A stretch of DNA of 64,000 bases from Oceanidesulfovibrio indonesiensis (GCF_007625075.1 NZ_QMIE01000003.1:105326-169325), one strand, 5' to 3'. Positions 44,491 through 55,181 are shown, numbered from the stretch's first letter. Program-made: numbers and translations. Notes: a model not told the origin generated them from the letters alone.

Positions 44491-44654
44491 TCTCCCCTGC
44501 AATTCTCTGGGAATCCAGGAGCCCCCCTCCCATGCACCTCACCACCAGGAAATCGCTGAATCTCCTGGATCTCAGAACAGGGTACAGGACAGAAAGCGAT
44601 GCTCCCTGACGGGTTTCAGAAATCGGAGCACTCGGACTCAAAACGCTTCCGGAA

Positions 44655-45437
44655 TCAGACCATGTAGGACTTGCCCACCTCGAACACCCTGTCGTAGTCG
44701 AGACGATTCCGTATCGCCAGGGCCATGTCCACGCTCGCATCCATCTTCATGCCCACGTCGTCGAGTATGGCCTGTCTGTGGGCCCGCAGCCGTTTGCGCA
44801 CGAACGGGCCGTCGAACCCGTCCACCACAAGGGCCAGACCGTCCCGGAAAAACGGCGATGCGACATACTTAGTGAACGCGCCCAGGTTGCGCTTGCCCTC
44901 CCGTCGGGACCACAGCACATAGAACAGCAGAACCACCATCAACTGGTCGACCTTCAGCCGGTGGTCCACATTGAAGTACTCCGGCCGCTCGTTCGGATCC
45001 TTCTCGGCGAGCGCCGTGAGATCCTGCGCGAAACGGAAAGCCTTTTCTTCGTTCAGGGGAGGATGGGTATACTGCGCCGTCATCTTGGCCAGTGTCTTCC
45101 GGGGATTCTCGGCAGCCAGGATATCCAGCAGCGACATGCGCATCAGGTTCAGGCGCCTGCTCAGTGAGTCCAGAAGCACGCTCTTCTTGGCCTGGGCCAT
45201 GCGGCGTATGTGCTGCTCTGGTAGTTCGTTGAAAGCGATTTCCAGAAGATGATGCACGAACGGTTCGCTTGTGTACTGCGCTTCCTCGCCCACCTGCCTG
45301 GCAATCTTGCGGGAGCCGCCCAGCAGCTTGGAGAGCGAGAGCCAGTATGTCACGACGCCCTCCATGGGCACGAGAACCAGATCGAAATCCTTTTTCGGAG
45401 CGGGGGCTTCCGGCGTCTGCTGCTTCTGCTCGTCCAT
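44655..45437 (-). CDS. Unknown cytoplasmic protein
   Basis: The 260-residue protein has a short Q/P/A-rich start and then a mostly helical body without signal peptide; one moderately hydrophobic stretch (VDQLMVVLLFYVLWS) may be buried or membrane-associated. I do not recognise the family. It lies 111 bases downstream of the asparagine synthetase gene on the same strand and might share its transcript. The ribosome site at ATG 45437 is poor because AAGGA is almost against the start. Confidence 0.7.
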   Translation of the reverse strand: MDEQKQQTPEAPAPKKDFDLVLVPMEGVVTYWLSLSKLLGGSRKIARQVGEEAQYTSEPFVHHLLEIAFNELPEQHIRRMAQAKKSVLLDSLSRRLNLMRMSLLDILAAENPRKTLAKMTAQYTHPPLNEEKAFRFAQDLTALAEKDPNERPEYFNVDHRLKVDQLMVVLLFYVLWSRREGKRNLGAFTKYVASPFFRDGLALVVDGFDGPFVRKRLRAHRQAILDDVGMKMDASVDMALAIRNRLDYDRVFEVGKSYMV

Positions 45438-45548
45438 TTCCTTCTGTTACGGAAGGATCGAAGCGATTGCAAGCCACCCGAGCGCGGGAGCGTCCAGGCG
45501 CCCGGCGGGATTGAATCTGTCTCGGAACAACAGGCTTCAGACCAGCTT

Positions 45549-47483
45549 CTACTCGATGGTCGGCGCGTTGCTTTTCAGCCACATCTGCAACACAAGCATG
45601 GTCCATAACGCCTTGCGGTGGTCCACCCTGCCCGAGTCGTGCTCGTCCACCATCCGCCGCACAGCTCTGGGAGCGAACAACTGCTGCCCGGCAAGGGCCG
45701 ATTCGCTCATCAATTCCTCAACGCACGGCTTGAGCGTCGTTCTGAGCCACTGCGCCGTGGGAATGAGCAACCCGCGTTTGGGGCGATTGATTATCTCGGC
45801 CGGAAGATACGGCGCCATGGCCTTCTTGAGCAGCCATTTGCGCTTGCTGCCCCGAAGCCGCCAGGACAAGGGCAACCGGCAGGCGAACTCGGCGAGCTCA
45901 CGGTCCAGAAAAGGCGCACGGACTTCCAGAGAATGCATCATGGACGCCCTGTCGACCTTCATCAGAATATAGTCCGCCATATACTGACGGGCGAAGACGT
46001 ACACCGCGCGCCCCATCTCGTCGGCCGACGGATAGGATTCGTACAACAGACGCGTAGGCTCGAACAATGAATCCGGACCCAACTCGGGCTTGCTGCCGTT
46101 GAACCAGATCGTTTCCTGCATTTCCGGAGACATGGCGGTGAGCCACCGCTGGACCCGCATCCAGGACGGACAGCGCATCCCAGCCAGAAACATCTCCGCG
46201 GCGAAACGATAATTGACATAGTTGGCTGAAGCCGGAAGAAACCGCGTGGCCCATTCGCCCGGCGCTCGAATCGAAGCGGGTATGCGCAGCAACCGCTTGG
46301 CCATGCGGAAGCCGTAATAGTACTCGTAGCCGGCAAAGAGTTCGTCCGGTCCGTCTCCGCTCAGCGCTACGGTAACGTGCCGCCGTGACGACTTGGCAAG
46401 CAGGAACGTTGGCACGAGCGAGGGATCGGCCAGCGGCTCGTCGATCCTGGACACGATTTCAGGAAGGTACTCGCCGCAACTGTTGGCGCGCAATCCATAC
46501 TCGTGGTGGTCAGTGCCGATATACTCCGAGACAAGCTGCGCATAGTCCGATTCATCATAACTCGACTCGTCGAAGGCTATGGAAAACGACTTGATCTGAC
46601 TCACCTGGGGAGTCATGAACGCCGCGATGGTCGAAGAATCCAACCCTCCGCTCAGGAACAACCCCAACGGCACGTCGCTCACAAGCCGACGTTTCACTGC
46701 ACGCTGTATGAGCTCGCGCAGCTCCTCGCACAGGTAATCTTCAGCCCGGGGACCGCCATAGCGGGGGCAGTCCTCCTCGTCGGGCAACGGCATTTCCCAA
46801 TACCGTTCGAGCCGGACGTCGGCGTTGTTGCCGGAAAACGGCTCATAGACCAGGGCATGGCTCGGCAACAGCTTGCGCACCTGGCGGTAGATGCATTCCG
46901 GCGCCGGGATATACTCGTAAGCCAGAAAGCGGGCCAATGTGGACCGTTCCACGCTGAATCGCAGCAAGGGGTGCCTGGTGAGCGTCGTAAGCTCCGAGGC
47001 AAAAGCGAATATCCCGTTCTGAATCGTGTAGTAGAAGGGCTTTTTGCCGAAACGATCCCGCGCCGCAAAAAGCCGACGCTCCTGCTTGTCCCATATGGCA
47101 AAGGCGAACATGCCTTCCAGGCGATCCAGGCAGGCGGGGCCCCAGGCGAGATAGGAGCACAGAAGAACTTCCGTGTCCGAGTCCGTCCGGAATACGAACC
47201 CCTTGCCACGGAGCTTCTCGCGCAGTTCGATGTAATTGTATATTTCGCCGTTGAATACGGCGACTGCCCTGCCGGCGCTATCTTCCATGGGCTGGGCGCC
47301 TGTGTGCAGGTCGATGATGGACAGGCGGCGGTGGCCCAGCGCCACGCCATCTCGCACCCACATCCCCTGCCCGTCAGGCCCCCGGTGCTCCAGAGAATCG
47401 GTCATGGCTTGCAGCCACTCCCGCGATTCTCCCTCGGATGCGCACCGAGATCCGCAGCTTAGAAAGCCTACGATTCCGCACAT
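45549..47483 (-). CDS. asnB: Asparagine synthetase (glutamine-hydrolysing)
   Basis: The 644-residue enzyme has the class II glutamine amidotransferase domain with Cys2 as nucleophile (MCGIVGFLSC), RGPDGQGMW, FNGEIYNY and DSDTEVLL, and a synthetase domain with the ATP pyrophosphatase loop LFLSGGLDSST and ALSGDGPDELFAGYEYY. AsnB makes asparagine from aspartate, glutamine and ATP. The length is near the exosortase/XDP-like and surface-polysaccharide-linked AsnB forms (~630), so amidation of another substrate cannot be excluded. No strong ribosome site precedes ATG 47483. Confidence 0.92.
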   Translation of the reverse strand: MCGIVGFLSCGSRCASEGESREWLQAMTDSLEHRGPDGQGMWVRDGVALGHRRLSIIDLHTGAQPMEDSAGRAVAVFNGEIYNYIELREKLRGKGFVFRTDSDTEVLLCSYLAWGPACLDRLEGMFAFAIWDKQERRLFAARDRFGKKPFYYTIQNGIFAFASELTTLTRHPLLRFSVERSTLARFLAYEYIPAPECIYRQVRKLLPSHALVYEPFSGNNADVRLERYWEMPLPDEEDCPRYGGPRAEDYLCEELRELIQRAVKRRLVSDVPLGLFLSGGLDSSTIAAFMTPQVSQIKSFSIAFDESSYDESDYAQLVSEYIGTDHHEYGLRANSCGEYLPEIVSRIDEPLADPSLVPTFLLAKSSRRHVTVALSGDGPDELFAGYEYYYGFRMAKRLLRIPASIRAPGEWATRFLPASANYVNYRFAAEMFLAGMRCPSWMRVQRWLTAMSPEMQETIWFNGSKPELGPDSLFEPTRLLYESYPSADEMGRAVYVFARQYMADYILMKVDRASMMHSLEVRAPFLDRELAEFACRLPLSWRLRGSKRKWLLKKAMAPYLPAEIINRPKRGLLIPTAQWLRTTLKPCVEELMSESALAGQQLFAPRAVRRMVDEHDSGRVDHRKALWTMLVLQMWLKSNAPTIE

Positions 47484-47763
47484 AGCACGTCGAGCCTCAG
47501 CAGAGGAAACAAGCGCCTGAAAAAGAAGCAGGTTGCATATACAAAGAGCAAGCGCGACTCAAAACGTCGACGCCGTCGTATCGAACAAAGCATACATGAT
47601 TTGACACTGCTAAACCATAGCTGAGGCTTCGAGCTTCAGCAAGTTCGAATACCGTGTCCTCGACAATCGAACGCTTGTGGGGCTGCTGGCGGTCTGGTAC
47701 AAACGGGATATAGGTGGGAATAGGGTACAAATGCCTGCCCGTTAACCTTCGCCGCTTCAGACC

Positions 47764-48960
47764 ATGGGCCACCACTCAAAAATACTCATCATCGACGATG
47801 ATCGTCCCTTGTTGGACAGCTTTTCAGCATTCCTGGAGGATTCCGGATTTGAAACGCTCACCGCCCCGGACGGCAAATCGGGCCTCGACCTGTTCCGGCA
47901 GCGACGACCCGACCTCGTGTTGCTGGACATGCGCATGCCCGGCACACATGGACTCGAGGTGATGAACGAGATTCGGGAACTCGCTCCGGACACGCCCATC
48001 ATCGTCGTCTCCGGCGCCGGCGTCCTGGACGATGTGGTTCACGCACTGCGGCAGGGCGCCCAGGACTTTTTCATCAAACCCGTGCACGACCTCTCCCTTC
48101 TGGAGCACAGCGTACGCAGAGCCCTGGAACACGCCGACCTCAAACGGGAACATACCCGGTATCAGCAACGGCTCGAAGAGGACATCGACTCCCGGACAAG
48201 GCAGCTTGTCGAAGCGAACAGAAAACTCCAGGAGGAAATCCGCCGGCGCGACGCCGCCGAGGCGGCCATGGCCGCATCCCTGCGGGAAAAGGAGTTGCTC
48301 CTCAAGGAAGTCCACCACCGGGTCAAGAACAATCTCCAGATCATCTCCAGCCTGCTCAATCTCCAGGCCGACGCCGCAACCGAAGACGCGACGCGCCGAT
48401 CGTTCATGGAAAGCAGGCAGCGTGTCGCATCCATGGCCCTGGTGCACGAAAAACTCTATCAAGCCGAGGATTTCTCCCATGTGGATATGGGCGTGTTCCT
48501 GCGCGAACTGATCGGCCAGCATACGTGTGCGGCCGACCAATGCGGCGCCATAGCCACCCACATGAGCGAGGAATCACTCCAGCTGTCCATCAACCAGGCC
48601 ATTCCTTGCGGGCTGGTGCTCAACGAGCTTACCTCCAACGTCATCCGCCACGCCTTTCCCGGAAACAGAACCGGAACCCTGCGCGTGCACATGACCAGAC
48701 AGAACCAGCACGCCGAGCTTGTGGTGGAGGACGACGGCGTGGGGCTGCCGCCAGGGTTCTCGGCGTCCGAAGCCGAAAGCCTGGGCATGCGACTGATATT
48801 CGCCCTGGTCGGCCAGTTGCACGGAACGGTCGAATTCGAAAGCGAAAAAGACAAAGGAGTGCGCTGCCGGATCGACTTTCCCATGCCGCCGGCGCCATAC
48901 GCTGCAAAGGGCGAACCGGACAAGAAGATCACGGCCGAGGTGCCCATTCTCAAGGAATGA
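47764..48960 (+). CDS. Receiver-coupled HisKA_2-type histidine kinase
   Basis: The 398-residue soluble protein has an N-terminal receiver (D55 in [14 protein letters not shown] in FFIKPVHD), a coiled coil (about 125-175) and a HisKA_2/HATPase module. The phosphorylated histidine is H185 in the motif [20 protein letters not shown], which defines the HWE/HisKA_2 group, and the ATPase has [12 protein letters not shown] and EDDGVGLP. An input receiver ahead of such a kinase is a known design in which an upstream kinase controls it. No cognate output regulator lies beside it. Confidence 0.9.
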   Translation: MGHHSKILIIDDDRPLLDSFSAFLEDSGFETLTAPDGKSGLDLFRQRRPDLVLLDMRMPGTHGLEVMNEIRELAPDTPIIVVSGAGVLDDVVHALRQGAQDFFIKPVHDLSLLEHSVRRALEHADLKREHTRYQQRLEEDIDSRTRQLVEANRKLQEEIRRRDAAEAAMAASLREKELLLKEVHHRVKNNLQIISSLLNLQADAATEDATRRSFMESRQRVASMALVHEKLYQAEDFSHVDMGVFLRELIGQHTCAADQCGAIATHMSEESLQLSINQAIPCGLVLNELTSNVIRHAFPGNRTGTLRVHMTRQNQHAELVVEDDGVGLPPGFSASEAESLGMRLIFALVGQLHGTVEFESEKDKGVRCRIDFPMPPAPYAAKGEPDKKITAEVPILKE

Positions 48961-49005
48961 CTGCGCACTTTGGAAATGCTCCAGCCGCGACCAAAGCGGT
49001 CGTAC

Positions 49006-49923
49006 CTACTCCACTCCCACCCGCCGCAAACCGCCTTGGCTGAGCCACACTCCGACCAAAACAACTGCCGAGGCGGCGATTTGTCCGGTGGTGAACGTCT
49101 CGCCCAGCAGCACCGTGCCCATCACCGCGGCGAGCACGGGAATGAGGTTGATGAACGCGGAAGCCTGACTCGCCGGCAGGCGGCTCAGGCCATAGTTGTA
49201 CATGCCGTATGCGCCGATACTCACGAAGGAGCCCAGATAGAGGATAGCGAGAATGCCGCCCATGCCGGGGTCGCCATGCACCCAGGCAAAAGGCATGGCG
49301 AGGCCGGGCAGATAGAAAAGCGCCCCCACAATCGCCTGGACGGCGGTGAGGAACCACGGCGAGTAACTCGCCGACAGCCGCTTGAGCAATACCATGTAAC
49401 CTGTGCCGCAGACCATGGCCGCCAGCTCCAGCGCGTTGCCCAGAACAGGGTTTGGCGCATGCTCCGTGGACTCGCCAGCGGCGGAAAGCCAGACCACACC
49501 GAACACGGCGACGAAGAAGCCTGCCCATGTCCGCGCGCGGGGACGCTCCCCCAGCGACACGAACGCCACGGCCGCGACCATGAGCGGGAGCACGGCCGCG
49601 ACCATCCCAGCCTGGGAGGCGGAGGTGTAGCGCAGCGCATATGCTTCGAATATGAAATACAAGCATGGTTCGCACAGCGCCATGAGCAGGATGACGCCCA
49701 CATCCTTGCGCTGCACCCGGGGAATGCCGGTGCGCAGGGCCACAAGGCTGAACAGAATGCTGGCCACGGCCATACGGCCGAAGATTACCACCACCGGGCT
49801 GTACGCCATGACGGCGATCTTCATGGCAACGTAGGAGCTGGCCCAGATGGTCACGGCGGTGACCAGGGCCAGACACGGCACGAACATGCCGGCGCCGGAC
49901 AGAGAGGAGGTCGAATAGCGCAT
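49006..49923 (-). CDS. EamA/DMT-family exporter
   Basis: The 305-residue inner-membrane protein has ten predicted helices in two EamA repeats; conserved pieces are VTAVTIWASSYVAMKIAV near the start, ALRYTSASQAGMVAAVLPLMVA in the first half and LPASQASAFINLIPVLAAVMGTVLLGE in the second. DMT exporters carry amino acids, metabolites or drugs outward; the substrate is unknown. The frame extends to a GTG at 49983, but ATG 49923 gives the usual length. It converges with the kinase gene, with 45 bases between the stops. Confidence 0.88.
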   Translation of the reverse strand: MRYSTSSLSGAGMFVPCLALVTAVTIWASSYVAMKIAVMAYSPVVVIFGRMAVASILFSLVALRTGIPRVQRKDVGVILLMALCEPCLYFIFEAYALRYTSASQAGMVAAVLPLMVAAVAFVSLGERPRARTWAGFFVAVFGVVWLSAAGESTEHAPNPVLGNALELAAMVCGTGYMVLLKRLSASYSPWFLTAVQAIVGALFYLPGLAMPFAWVHGDPGMGGILAILYLGSFVSIGAYGMYNYGLSRLPASQASAFINLIPVLAAVMGTVLLGETFTTGQIAASAVVLVGVWLSQGGLRRVGVE

Positions 49924-50447
49924 GGCCTGGGGGATACGCGGTGAAGGTGAATATGAAACGCTTGGGGCATTCCACCCCCGCACGCCGCCTGAGCAAAAGG
50001 CGATTTCTAGCCCGGACCCGAAAGCGTGTCCACCGCGAATAGCCGACTACTCTTTCGCCGCTTGCATTTTCTCGTCAGGGACTTTACGAAACCACCGCCT
50101 TTTGTAATTGTTGGTGCCCGTTCCCGCTGTTGCCGCCGCCTTTTCCGATGGGGCGCTCCCGAGCGGAAAACTTGTCGCTGAATGCCGCTCCTCGCCAGAG
50201 CACGGCGAGCGTACGAGCCCATGACAGAATCGGTCATTCCCGCGAGCGCGCACGGAGTGGCTTCTGATGAACAAATCACAACAAAGGCAGCCACAACCTA
50301 ACGCCGATTCAGGTTAACTACGCCAGATGCCGCGCAGGTTGCACAAAAAGACAACTGTTTGGCTTGTGGCATCCGGACTGAGCTTTGCATCCTGCGAAAC
50401 CGCTTGCTCCCGGCTCGTCCTTAGTGCCGGTTGGAGGAAGGCGTGTC
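49924..50447. other. Spacer of ~520 bases, no clear gene
   Basis: Between the EamA gene and the hybrid kinase I find no convincing gene. A minus-strand frame (50047-50274, TTG start) ends in a basic, aromatic-rich piece (NNYKRRWFRKVPDEKMQA) that reads like the tail of a real protein, but it has no ribosome site and could be a gene remnant. Confidence 0.5.
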
Positions 50448-53096
50448 GTGAACCAAAGCATCCGAAAAAGACTGACATTCTACTTTCTTGTCCTGGCAGT
50501 GGTGCCCCTGCTTGCAGTGGGGCTCGTGGTGCTCGGGCTGACAGCCACGGTCCAGAAGGAACAGGCGCTTTCGTTCCAGCAGGAGATGGCGGCCCAGGTG
50601 GCCTCCCGCATCGAGGACCATTTCCACCGCCTCGAGCGAGGGCTCGCCCTCACGGTCACCCTGGGGGACTACGAGTCCCTGCAGGGTCCCGACACATTCT
50701 CGGCAGAGCGGGTCGCGCGGAGCGAACTCAACTCTCTTATGGCAATCGAGGAGAACACCTTCGAGTGGCTGCTTTTACTCGATGACTCCGACGTCGTCAG
50801 GATGTCTCTGGCGCGCCGTCCGATGGAGGCTCCCGAGCCGCCTGCGGTCGTGCTCTCCACGGCCCTCGCCATGGCGCGGGGCGAAGCGTACAGCAAGCCC
50901 ATCATCGATCCGGACACCGGCGAGTGCTATGTGATCATCCGCCGCCAGAGCGCATCTCCTCGGGGCGCGCTCGTCGCCATCTGCCGGTTCGCGGCATTGC
51001 GGCGCATGATCGCCTCTCCGGAAAGCAACGAAGAACAGCTGTATATCGTGGATTCGCAAAACCGTCTCGTGCTCACGTCCTCCCCGCTGGCAACGGTGGA
51101 CGCCTCCACTTACAGCGTGCCTGCCAGGGACGGCGTGTCCCGCGGCATGGGCGGCGAGTACGCGCTCCTCGCCATGCGGACCTTCTCCCTGGGAGACGAG
51201 GCATACACCGTGGTCTGCCAGCGCTCCCTCGGCAACACCATGGGCCTGGCAACGTTCACCCTGCTTTCGGTCTTCTTCATCGTGCTCATCGCCCTGGTAT
51301 CCGCGGCGAGTCTTTCCTTTGCAACCATCAAACGCATAGTGCGGCCCATCTCCGAACTCGTGGTCACGGCCCGGGCCGTGCAAGGCGGAGACATCACACG
51401 CCGGGCCGAGGTGGAACGGGGCGATGAGATCGGCGAGCTCGCAGAGGCCTTCAACTCCATGACCGCGCGCCTCGCCGAGACTCTGGGCGGCCTGCGCTCC
51501 AAGGTCAACGCGCTGACCGCCACCCAACAACGCCTGCAGCAGAGCGAAACGCAGTACCGCGACCTGTTCGAACAGGCATCCGAAGGCATCCTGGTGGTTG
51601 ATCCCAATGGCGCGATTATCGAAGCCAACTCCCAAACCCTCGCGCTGCTTGGCCAGACAACAGATGACGAACCATTGCAGGGCAGGTTGCTCACCGATTT
51701 CATCCATCCGGACGAGCTGGAGCGGGATTCCCTCAAGGCCATGCTCGAGGCGATCCTGGAAGGCCACACCCTGCGGCGGGAAATGCGCCTGGTCACTCGC
51801 AAAGGCGCACCCATCACGGCCGACGTGGGCGCCACCCGCGTTTCCTCGGGCCGGATGCGCTTCATGGTCCGGGACATCTCCCACCGCAAGCGCATGGAAG
51901 AGGAGCTCCGCACAGCCAAGGAACAGGCCGAGCAGGCGAACAAGGCAAAAAGCATGTTCCTGGCCAACATGAGCCACGAAATCAGAACCCCGCTGTCCTG
52001 CGTCATCGGCATGACCGAAATGACCCTGGAAACCGATCTGGACGAGGAACAGCGCGACAACCTGGAGATGGTGCTCGATTCCGCCGAGTCCCTGCTGGAT
52101 ATCATCAATGACATCCTGGACTACAACCGCATCGAATCCAAAGGCCTGACCCTCTCCTTCACGGACTTCCAGCCGCGCCGCCTCCTGGCCAAGACCCTGC
52201 GCAGCTTCGCCACCCAGGCCGCCCGCCGCTCCACCACCATGGAATCCCACGTGGACGACGATGTTCCGGAAACACTGACCGGCGACCCGGGCAGGCTCGC
52301 CCAGATCATCCGCAATCTCATTTCCAACGCCATTAAATTCACGCCGGAAGGCACGGTGCGCGTCCATGTGGCTGTAGACTCCCTCGTGGACAGAATGGCT
52401 ACGCTCCGTTTCACGGTTTCCGACACAGGCATCGGCATTCCGGAAGACAAGATGGACGCCCTGTTCCAGAGCTTTTCACAGGTGGACAGCTCCTACTCCA
52501 AGAAGCACGCCGGCACCGGCCTGGGCCTCGCAATATCCAAAAGCCTGGTCACCATGATGGACGGCGAGATCTCCGCCAGAAACAACCCGGGCGGCGGATC
52601 CTCCTTCACTTTCACGGCCAGCTTCTCCGTTCCTGAAAGCGACGGGGACAAGCCCCGGGAAACCGCCCCCCGGGGACCGGCCAAGCAGGAAAGTGTCCAG
52701 GAACCTCCCCTCGCCATCCTTGTGGCCGAGGACAACAAAGTGAACCAGGTCTTCCTCTCCCGTTTCCTGGAGAAACGGGGCCACACCGTGGATGTGGCGG
52801 AAAACGGTCAGAAGGCACTCGATATACTCGCGGAAAAACGCTTCGACATCATTCTCATGGACATTCAGATGCCCGAGATGGACGGCCTGGAGACCACCCG
52901 CCGCATACGCGCCGGCATGGTGCCCGGGCTCGATCCGCAAATCCCGATCATCGCCCTCACCGCCTATGCCATGAAGGGCGACCAGCAACGCTTCCTCGCA
53001 GCCGGCATGGACAGCTATCTGTCCAAACCCGTGAACAGGCCGGAGCTCTCCGCTCTGCTGCTGCACTTCGGCGCCGGCCAGACCGCCAAAAATTAA
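50448..53096 (+). CDS. Membrane hybrid sensor histidine kinase
   Basis: The 882-residue protein has a first membrane helix (12-36), a periplasmic Cache-like sensor domain (about 37-270), a second helix (about 273-297), HAMP, PAS (about 368-480), HisKA with H510 in [13 protein letters not shown], an ATPase domain ([24 protein letters not shown]) and a C-terminal receiver with D805 in LMDIQMPEMDG. The GTG start at 50448 has GGAGGA nine bases upstream and begins directly before the first helix. The ligand is unknown; Cache domains bind small molecules such as organic acids or amino acids. Confidence 0.92.
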   Translation: MNQSIRKRLTFYFLVLAVVPLLAVGLVVLGLTATVQKEQALSFQQEMAAQVASRIEDHFHRLERGLALTVTLGDYESLQGPDTFSAERVARSELNSLMAIEENTFEWLLLLDDSDVVRMSLARRPMEAPEPPAVVLSTALAMARGEAYSKPIIDPDTGECYVIIRRQSASPRGALVAICRFAALRRMIASPESNEEQLYIVDSQNRLVLTSSPLATVDASTYSVPARDGVSRGMGGEYALLAMRTFSLGDEAYTVVCQRSLGNTMGLATFTLLSVFFIVLIALVSAASLSFATIKRIVRPISELVVTARAVQGGDITRRAEVERGDEIGELAEAFNSMTARLAETLGGLRSKVNALTATQQRLQQSETQYRDLFEQASEGILVVDPNGAIIEANSQTLALLGQTTDDEPLQGRLLTDFIHPDELERDSLKAMLEAILEGHTLRREMRLVTRKGAPITADVGATRVSSGRMRFMVRDISHRKRMEEELRTAKEQAEQANKAKSMFLANMSHEIRTPLSCVIGMTEMTLETDLDEEQRDNLEMVLDSAESLLDIINDILDYNRIESKGLTLSFTDFQPRRLLAKTLRSFATQAARRSTTMESHVDDDVPETLTGDPGRLAQIIRNLISNAIKFTPEGTVRVHVAVDSLVDRMATLRFTVSDTGIGIPEDKMDALFQSFSQVDSSYSKKHAGTGLGLAISKSLVTMMDGEISARNNPGGGSSFTFTASFSVPESDGDKPRETAPRGPAKQESVQEPPLAILVAEDNKVNQVFLSRFLEKRGHTVDVAENGQKALDILAEKRFDIILMDIQMPEMDGLETTRRIRAGMVPGLDPQIPIIALTAYAMKGDQQRFLAAGMDSYLSKPVNRPELSALLLHFGAGQTAKN

Positions 53097-53133
53097 GGCC
53101 GCCGCCCGGCGCGCCTTTCAGGAGCCTACGACA

Positions 53134-54534
53134 TTGCCACACCGCAACACCTATGACGCCATCATCGTAGGGGCCGGTCCTGCCGGCCTCTTTGCCGCCT
53201 ATGCTCTGTCCGCCGAGCCCTCCTTCAAAGTCCTCGTGCTGGAGAAGGGCCGCGAGATCCCCAAACGCATTTGCCCTCTCAAGGAGGAGATGTCCTGCAA
53301 GCGCTGCAACCCCTGCCACATCCTTTCAGGCGTGGGCGGGGCCGGCCTCTACTCTGACGGCAAGCTCAATTACATCCACAAGCTTGGCAAGACCGACCTC
53401 ACCCAGTTCATGTCCGTGCCCGAGGCCAAGACACTGATCGACGAGACCGAAGAAATATTCAACCGATTCGGCATGGACGGTCAGGTCTACCCCACAGACA
53501 TGGACGCCGCGGAAGAGATGCGCAAGAAGGCCAAGATCAACGGCATCGACCTGCTCATCATCCGCCAGAAGCACCTCGGCAGCGACAAGCTGCCCTGCTA
53601 CATCGAAGACATGACCAACGAGCTCAAACGCCGCGGCGTCGTCTTCCAGACCAAGGAAGCGGCTGAGGACGTCATTGTGGAGAACGGTCGTGTCGCCGGC
53701 GTTGTCACCAAAAAGGGCGAGTACAAAGCGCCCAACGTCATCCTCGCTCCGGGCCGTGTAGGCGCGGAGTGGGTCGCCGGCGTGGCCGAACGCAACGGCG
53801 TGGAGCTCAGCCAGCGCGGCATCGAGATCGGCGTGCGCGTGGAGGTCCACAAGGACATCCTGCACGACGTCACCAACGTCATCTACGACCCCACGTTCTT
53901 CATCCAGACCTCCAAGTACGACGACCAGACGCGGACCTTCTGCACGAACCGCCAGGGTTTCGTCTCGCTGGAGAACTATCAGGACTTCGTCTGCGTCAAC
54001 GGCCATGCGTACATGGACCGCAAGTCCGAGAACTCGAACTTTGCGTTCCTTTCCAAAGTGGTGCTCACCGAACCCATCTCGGACAACCAGGCCTTCGGCG
54101 AAGCCATCGGTCGGCTGGCCACGCTCATCGGCGGGGGCAAGCCCATTCTGCAACGCTTCGGCGACCTCAAGCGGGGCCGTCGCTCCACCTGGAACCGCAT
54201 CCGCAAGGGGTCCCTGGAACCCACGCTCCAGAACGTGGTCTGCGGCGATATCGCCATGTTCATGCCCCACCGCATCCTCGCCAACATCATGGAGGGCCTC
54301 GAAAAGCTCGACCTCGTGGTGCCCGGCGTGGCCAACGAGGAAACTCTGCTCTACGCCCCGGAGATAAAGTTCTTCGCCACGCAGGTGGAAACGGACTCCC
54401 ACCTCATGACGCCTGTCGACGGCCTGTACGTGGCCGGCGACGGCCCCGGCGTGGCCGGCAATATCGTCTCCGCGGCTGCCACCGGGCTCATCCCGGCCAG
54501 GCGCATTCTCGCTCGGCGGCACGGCGAAGAGTGA
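53134..54534 (+). CDS. FAD-dependent dehydrogenase (COG2509-like)
   Basis: The 466-residue flavoprotein has an N-terminal Rossmann motif DAIIVGAGPAGLFAAYAL, a cysteine-rich insert (ICPLKEEMSCKRCNPCHI) and a C-terminal FAD segment GLYVAGDGPGVAGNIVSAAATG. This is the layout of the uncharacterised COG2509 dehydrogenases; the substrate is not known. The insert, with four cysteines, could bind a metal or be redox-active. The start is TTG 53134 with AGGAG eight bases upstream; no in-frame ATG precedes the Rossmann motif. It follows the hybrid kinase by 37 bases. Confidence 0.88.
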   Translation: MPHRNTYDAIIVGAGPAGLFAAYALSAEPSFKVLVLEKGREIPKRICPLKEEMSCKRCNPCHILSGVGGAGLYSDGKLNYIHKLGKTDLTQFMSVPEAKTLIDETEEIFNRFGMDGQVYPTDMDAAEEMRKKAKINGIDLLIIRQKHLGSDKLPCYIEDMTNELKRRGVVFQTKEAAEDVIVENGRVAGVVTKKGEYKAPNVILAPGRVGAEWVAGVAERNGVELSQRGIEIGVRVEVHKDILHDVTNVIYDPTFFIQTSKYDDQTRTFCTNRQGFVSLENYQDFVCVNGHAYMDRKSENSNFAFLSKVVLTEPISDNQAFGEAIGRLATLIGGGKPILQRFGDLKRGRRSTWNRIRKGSLEPTLQNVVCGDIAMFMPHRILANIMEGLEKLDLVVPGVANEETLLYAPEIKFFATQVETDSHLMTPVDGLYVAGDGPGVAGNIVSAAATGLIPARRILARRHGEE

Positions 54535-54557
54535 TCGGCTGTTGAAGCGTATTCCCT

Positions 54558-54650
54558 GGCGTTGACGCAGACGCCTTTTTCCGCTTCGGTTTTCGCGGCC
54601 CTGGCGCGCGTCGGCATTTTTCGTCCCAATGCATGCGCCAGGGCTTTTAT
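54558..54650 (+). terminator. Double hairpin terminator region
   Basis: A short stem GGCGT/ACGCC followed by TTTTT lies at 54558-54580. A second stem of 10 bp (54598-54607 with 54635-54644) with a 27-base loop is followed by TTTTA. Together they should end the FAD-dehydrogenase transcript before the lipoprotein genes. Confidence 0.6.
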
Positions 54651-54741
54651 GAACCCGCTCGATGGTGTAGTGTGAAAGGTGTCGGGTTGTATCGTTCTCA
54701 CAAACACGAACATGCCGTGCGTCGGATGATGGAGGTGCGCC

Positions 54742-55080
54742 GTGCGAACCGTGACCCTGCTTCTGCTTGTATCTTGTCTTGTGGCGGCGTGCGCCAAGCC
54801 TATGACGCTCTCGGACTTCCGATTCCGCTGCCGTTTCGCAGATTCGAGCAGTGGCTCATTCGACAACCTTTCGGGCTGCAATTACCAGTTGCAGGAGAAC
54901 GTTTGCCGCGAGTACGCCAATGTTCTGAGCCAACAATACCTGAGCCGCGATGAGTGCATCCAGGGCTGCCGCAATGTGCAGCGTTCCTTCTCGCTGCAGG
55001 CCACACCCATGGGATGCCAAAGCTACCTGAACAGGACCAGAACGATCTGCGAGCAGTACTGCAGACAAAACTATCAATAA
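54742..55080 (+). CDS. Eight-cysteine lipoprotein, copy 1
   Basis: The 112-residue precursor has the lipobox VAAC (lipidated C17) and a mature part of ~95 residues with eight cysteines at 30, 46, 55, 72, 76, 92, 103 and 107. It shares FRFRCRF, CIQGCR and ICEQYCRQ with the next two genes, and the cysteine spacing after the second position is identical in all three. Two CxxxC pairs and an even cysteine number suggest four disulfides in the periplasm. GTG 54742 has GGAGG six bases upstream. No known family was recognised. Confidence 0.85.
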   Translation: MRTVTLLLLVSCLVAACAKPMTLSDFRFRCRFADSSSGSFDNLSGCNYQLQENVCREYANVLSQQYLSRDECIQGCRNVQRSFSLQATPMGCQSYLNRTRTICEQYCRQNYQ

Positions 55081-55181
55081 ACTCTCGAGGATAACGCCGC
55101 CTCCTGACGCAGCAGTTTGTTGTGCATCAGAAGGCGGCGGGGGGTTGCCCTCTTCGCCTTCGAAAAACCGGAGAACAGACC

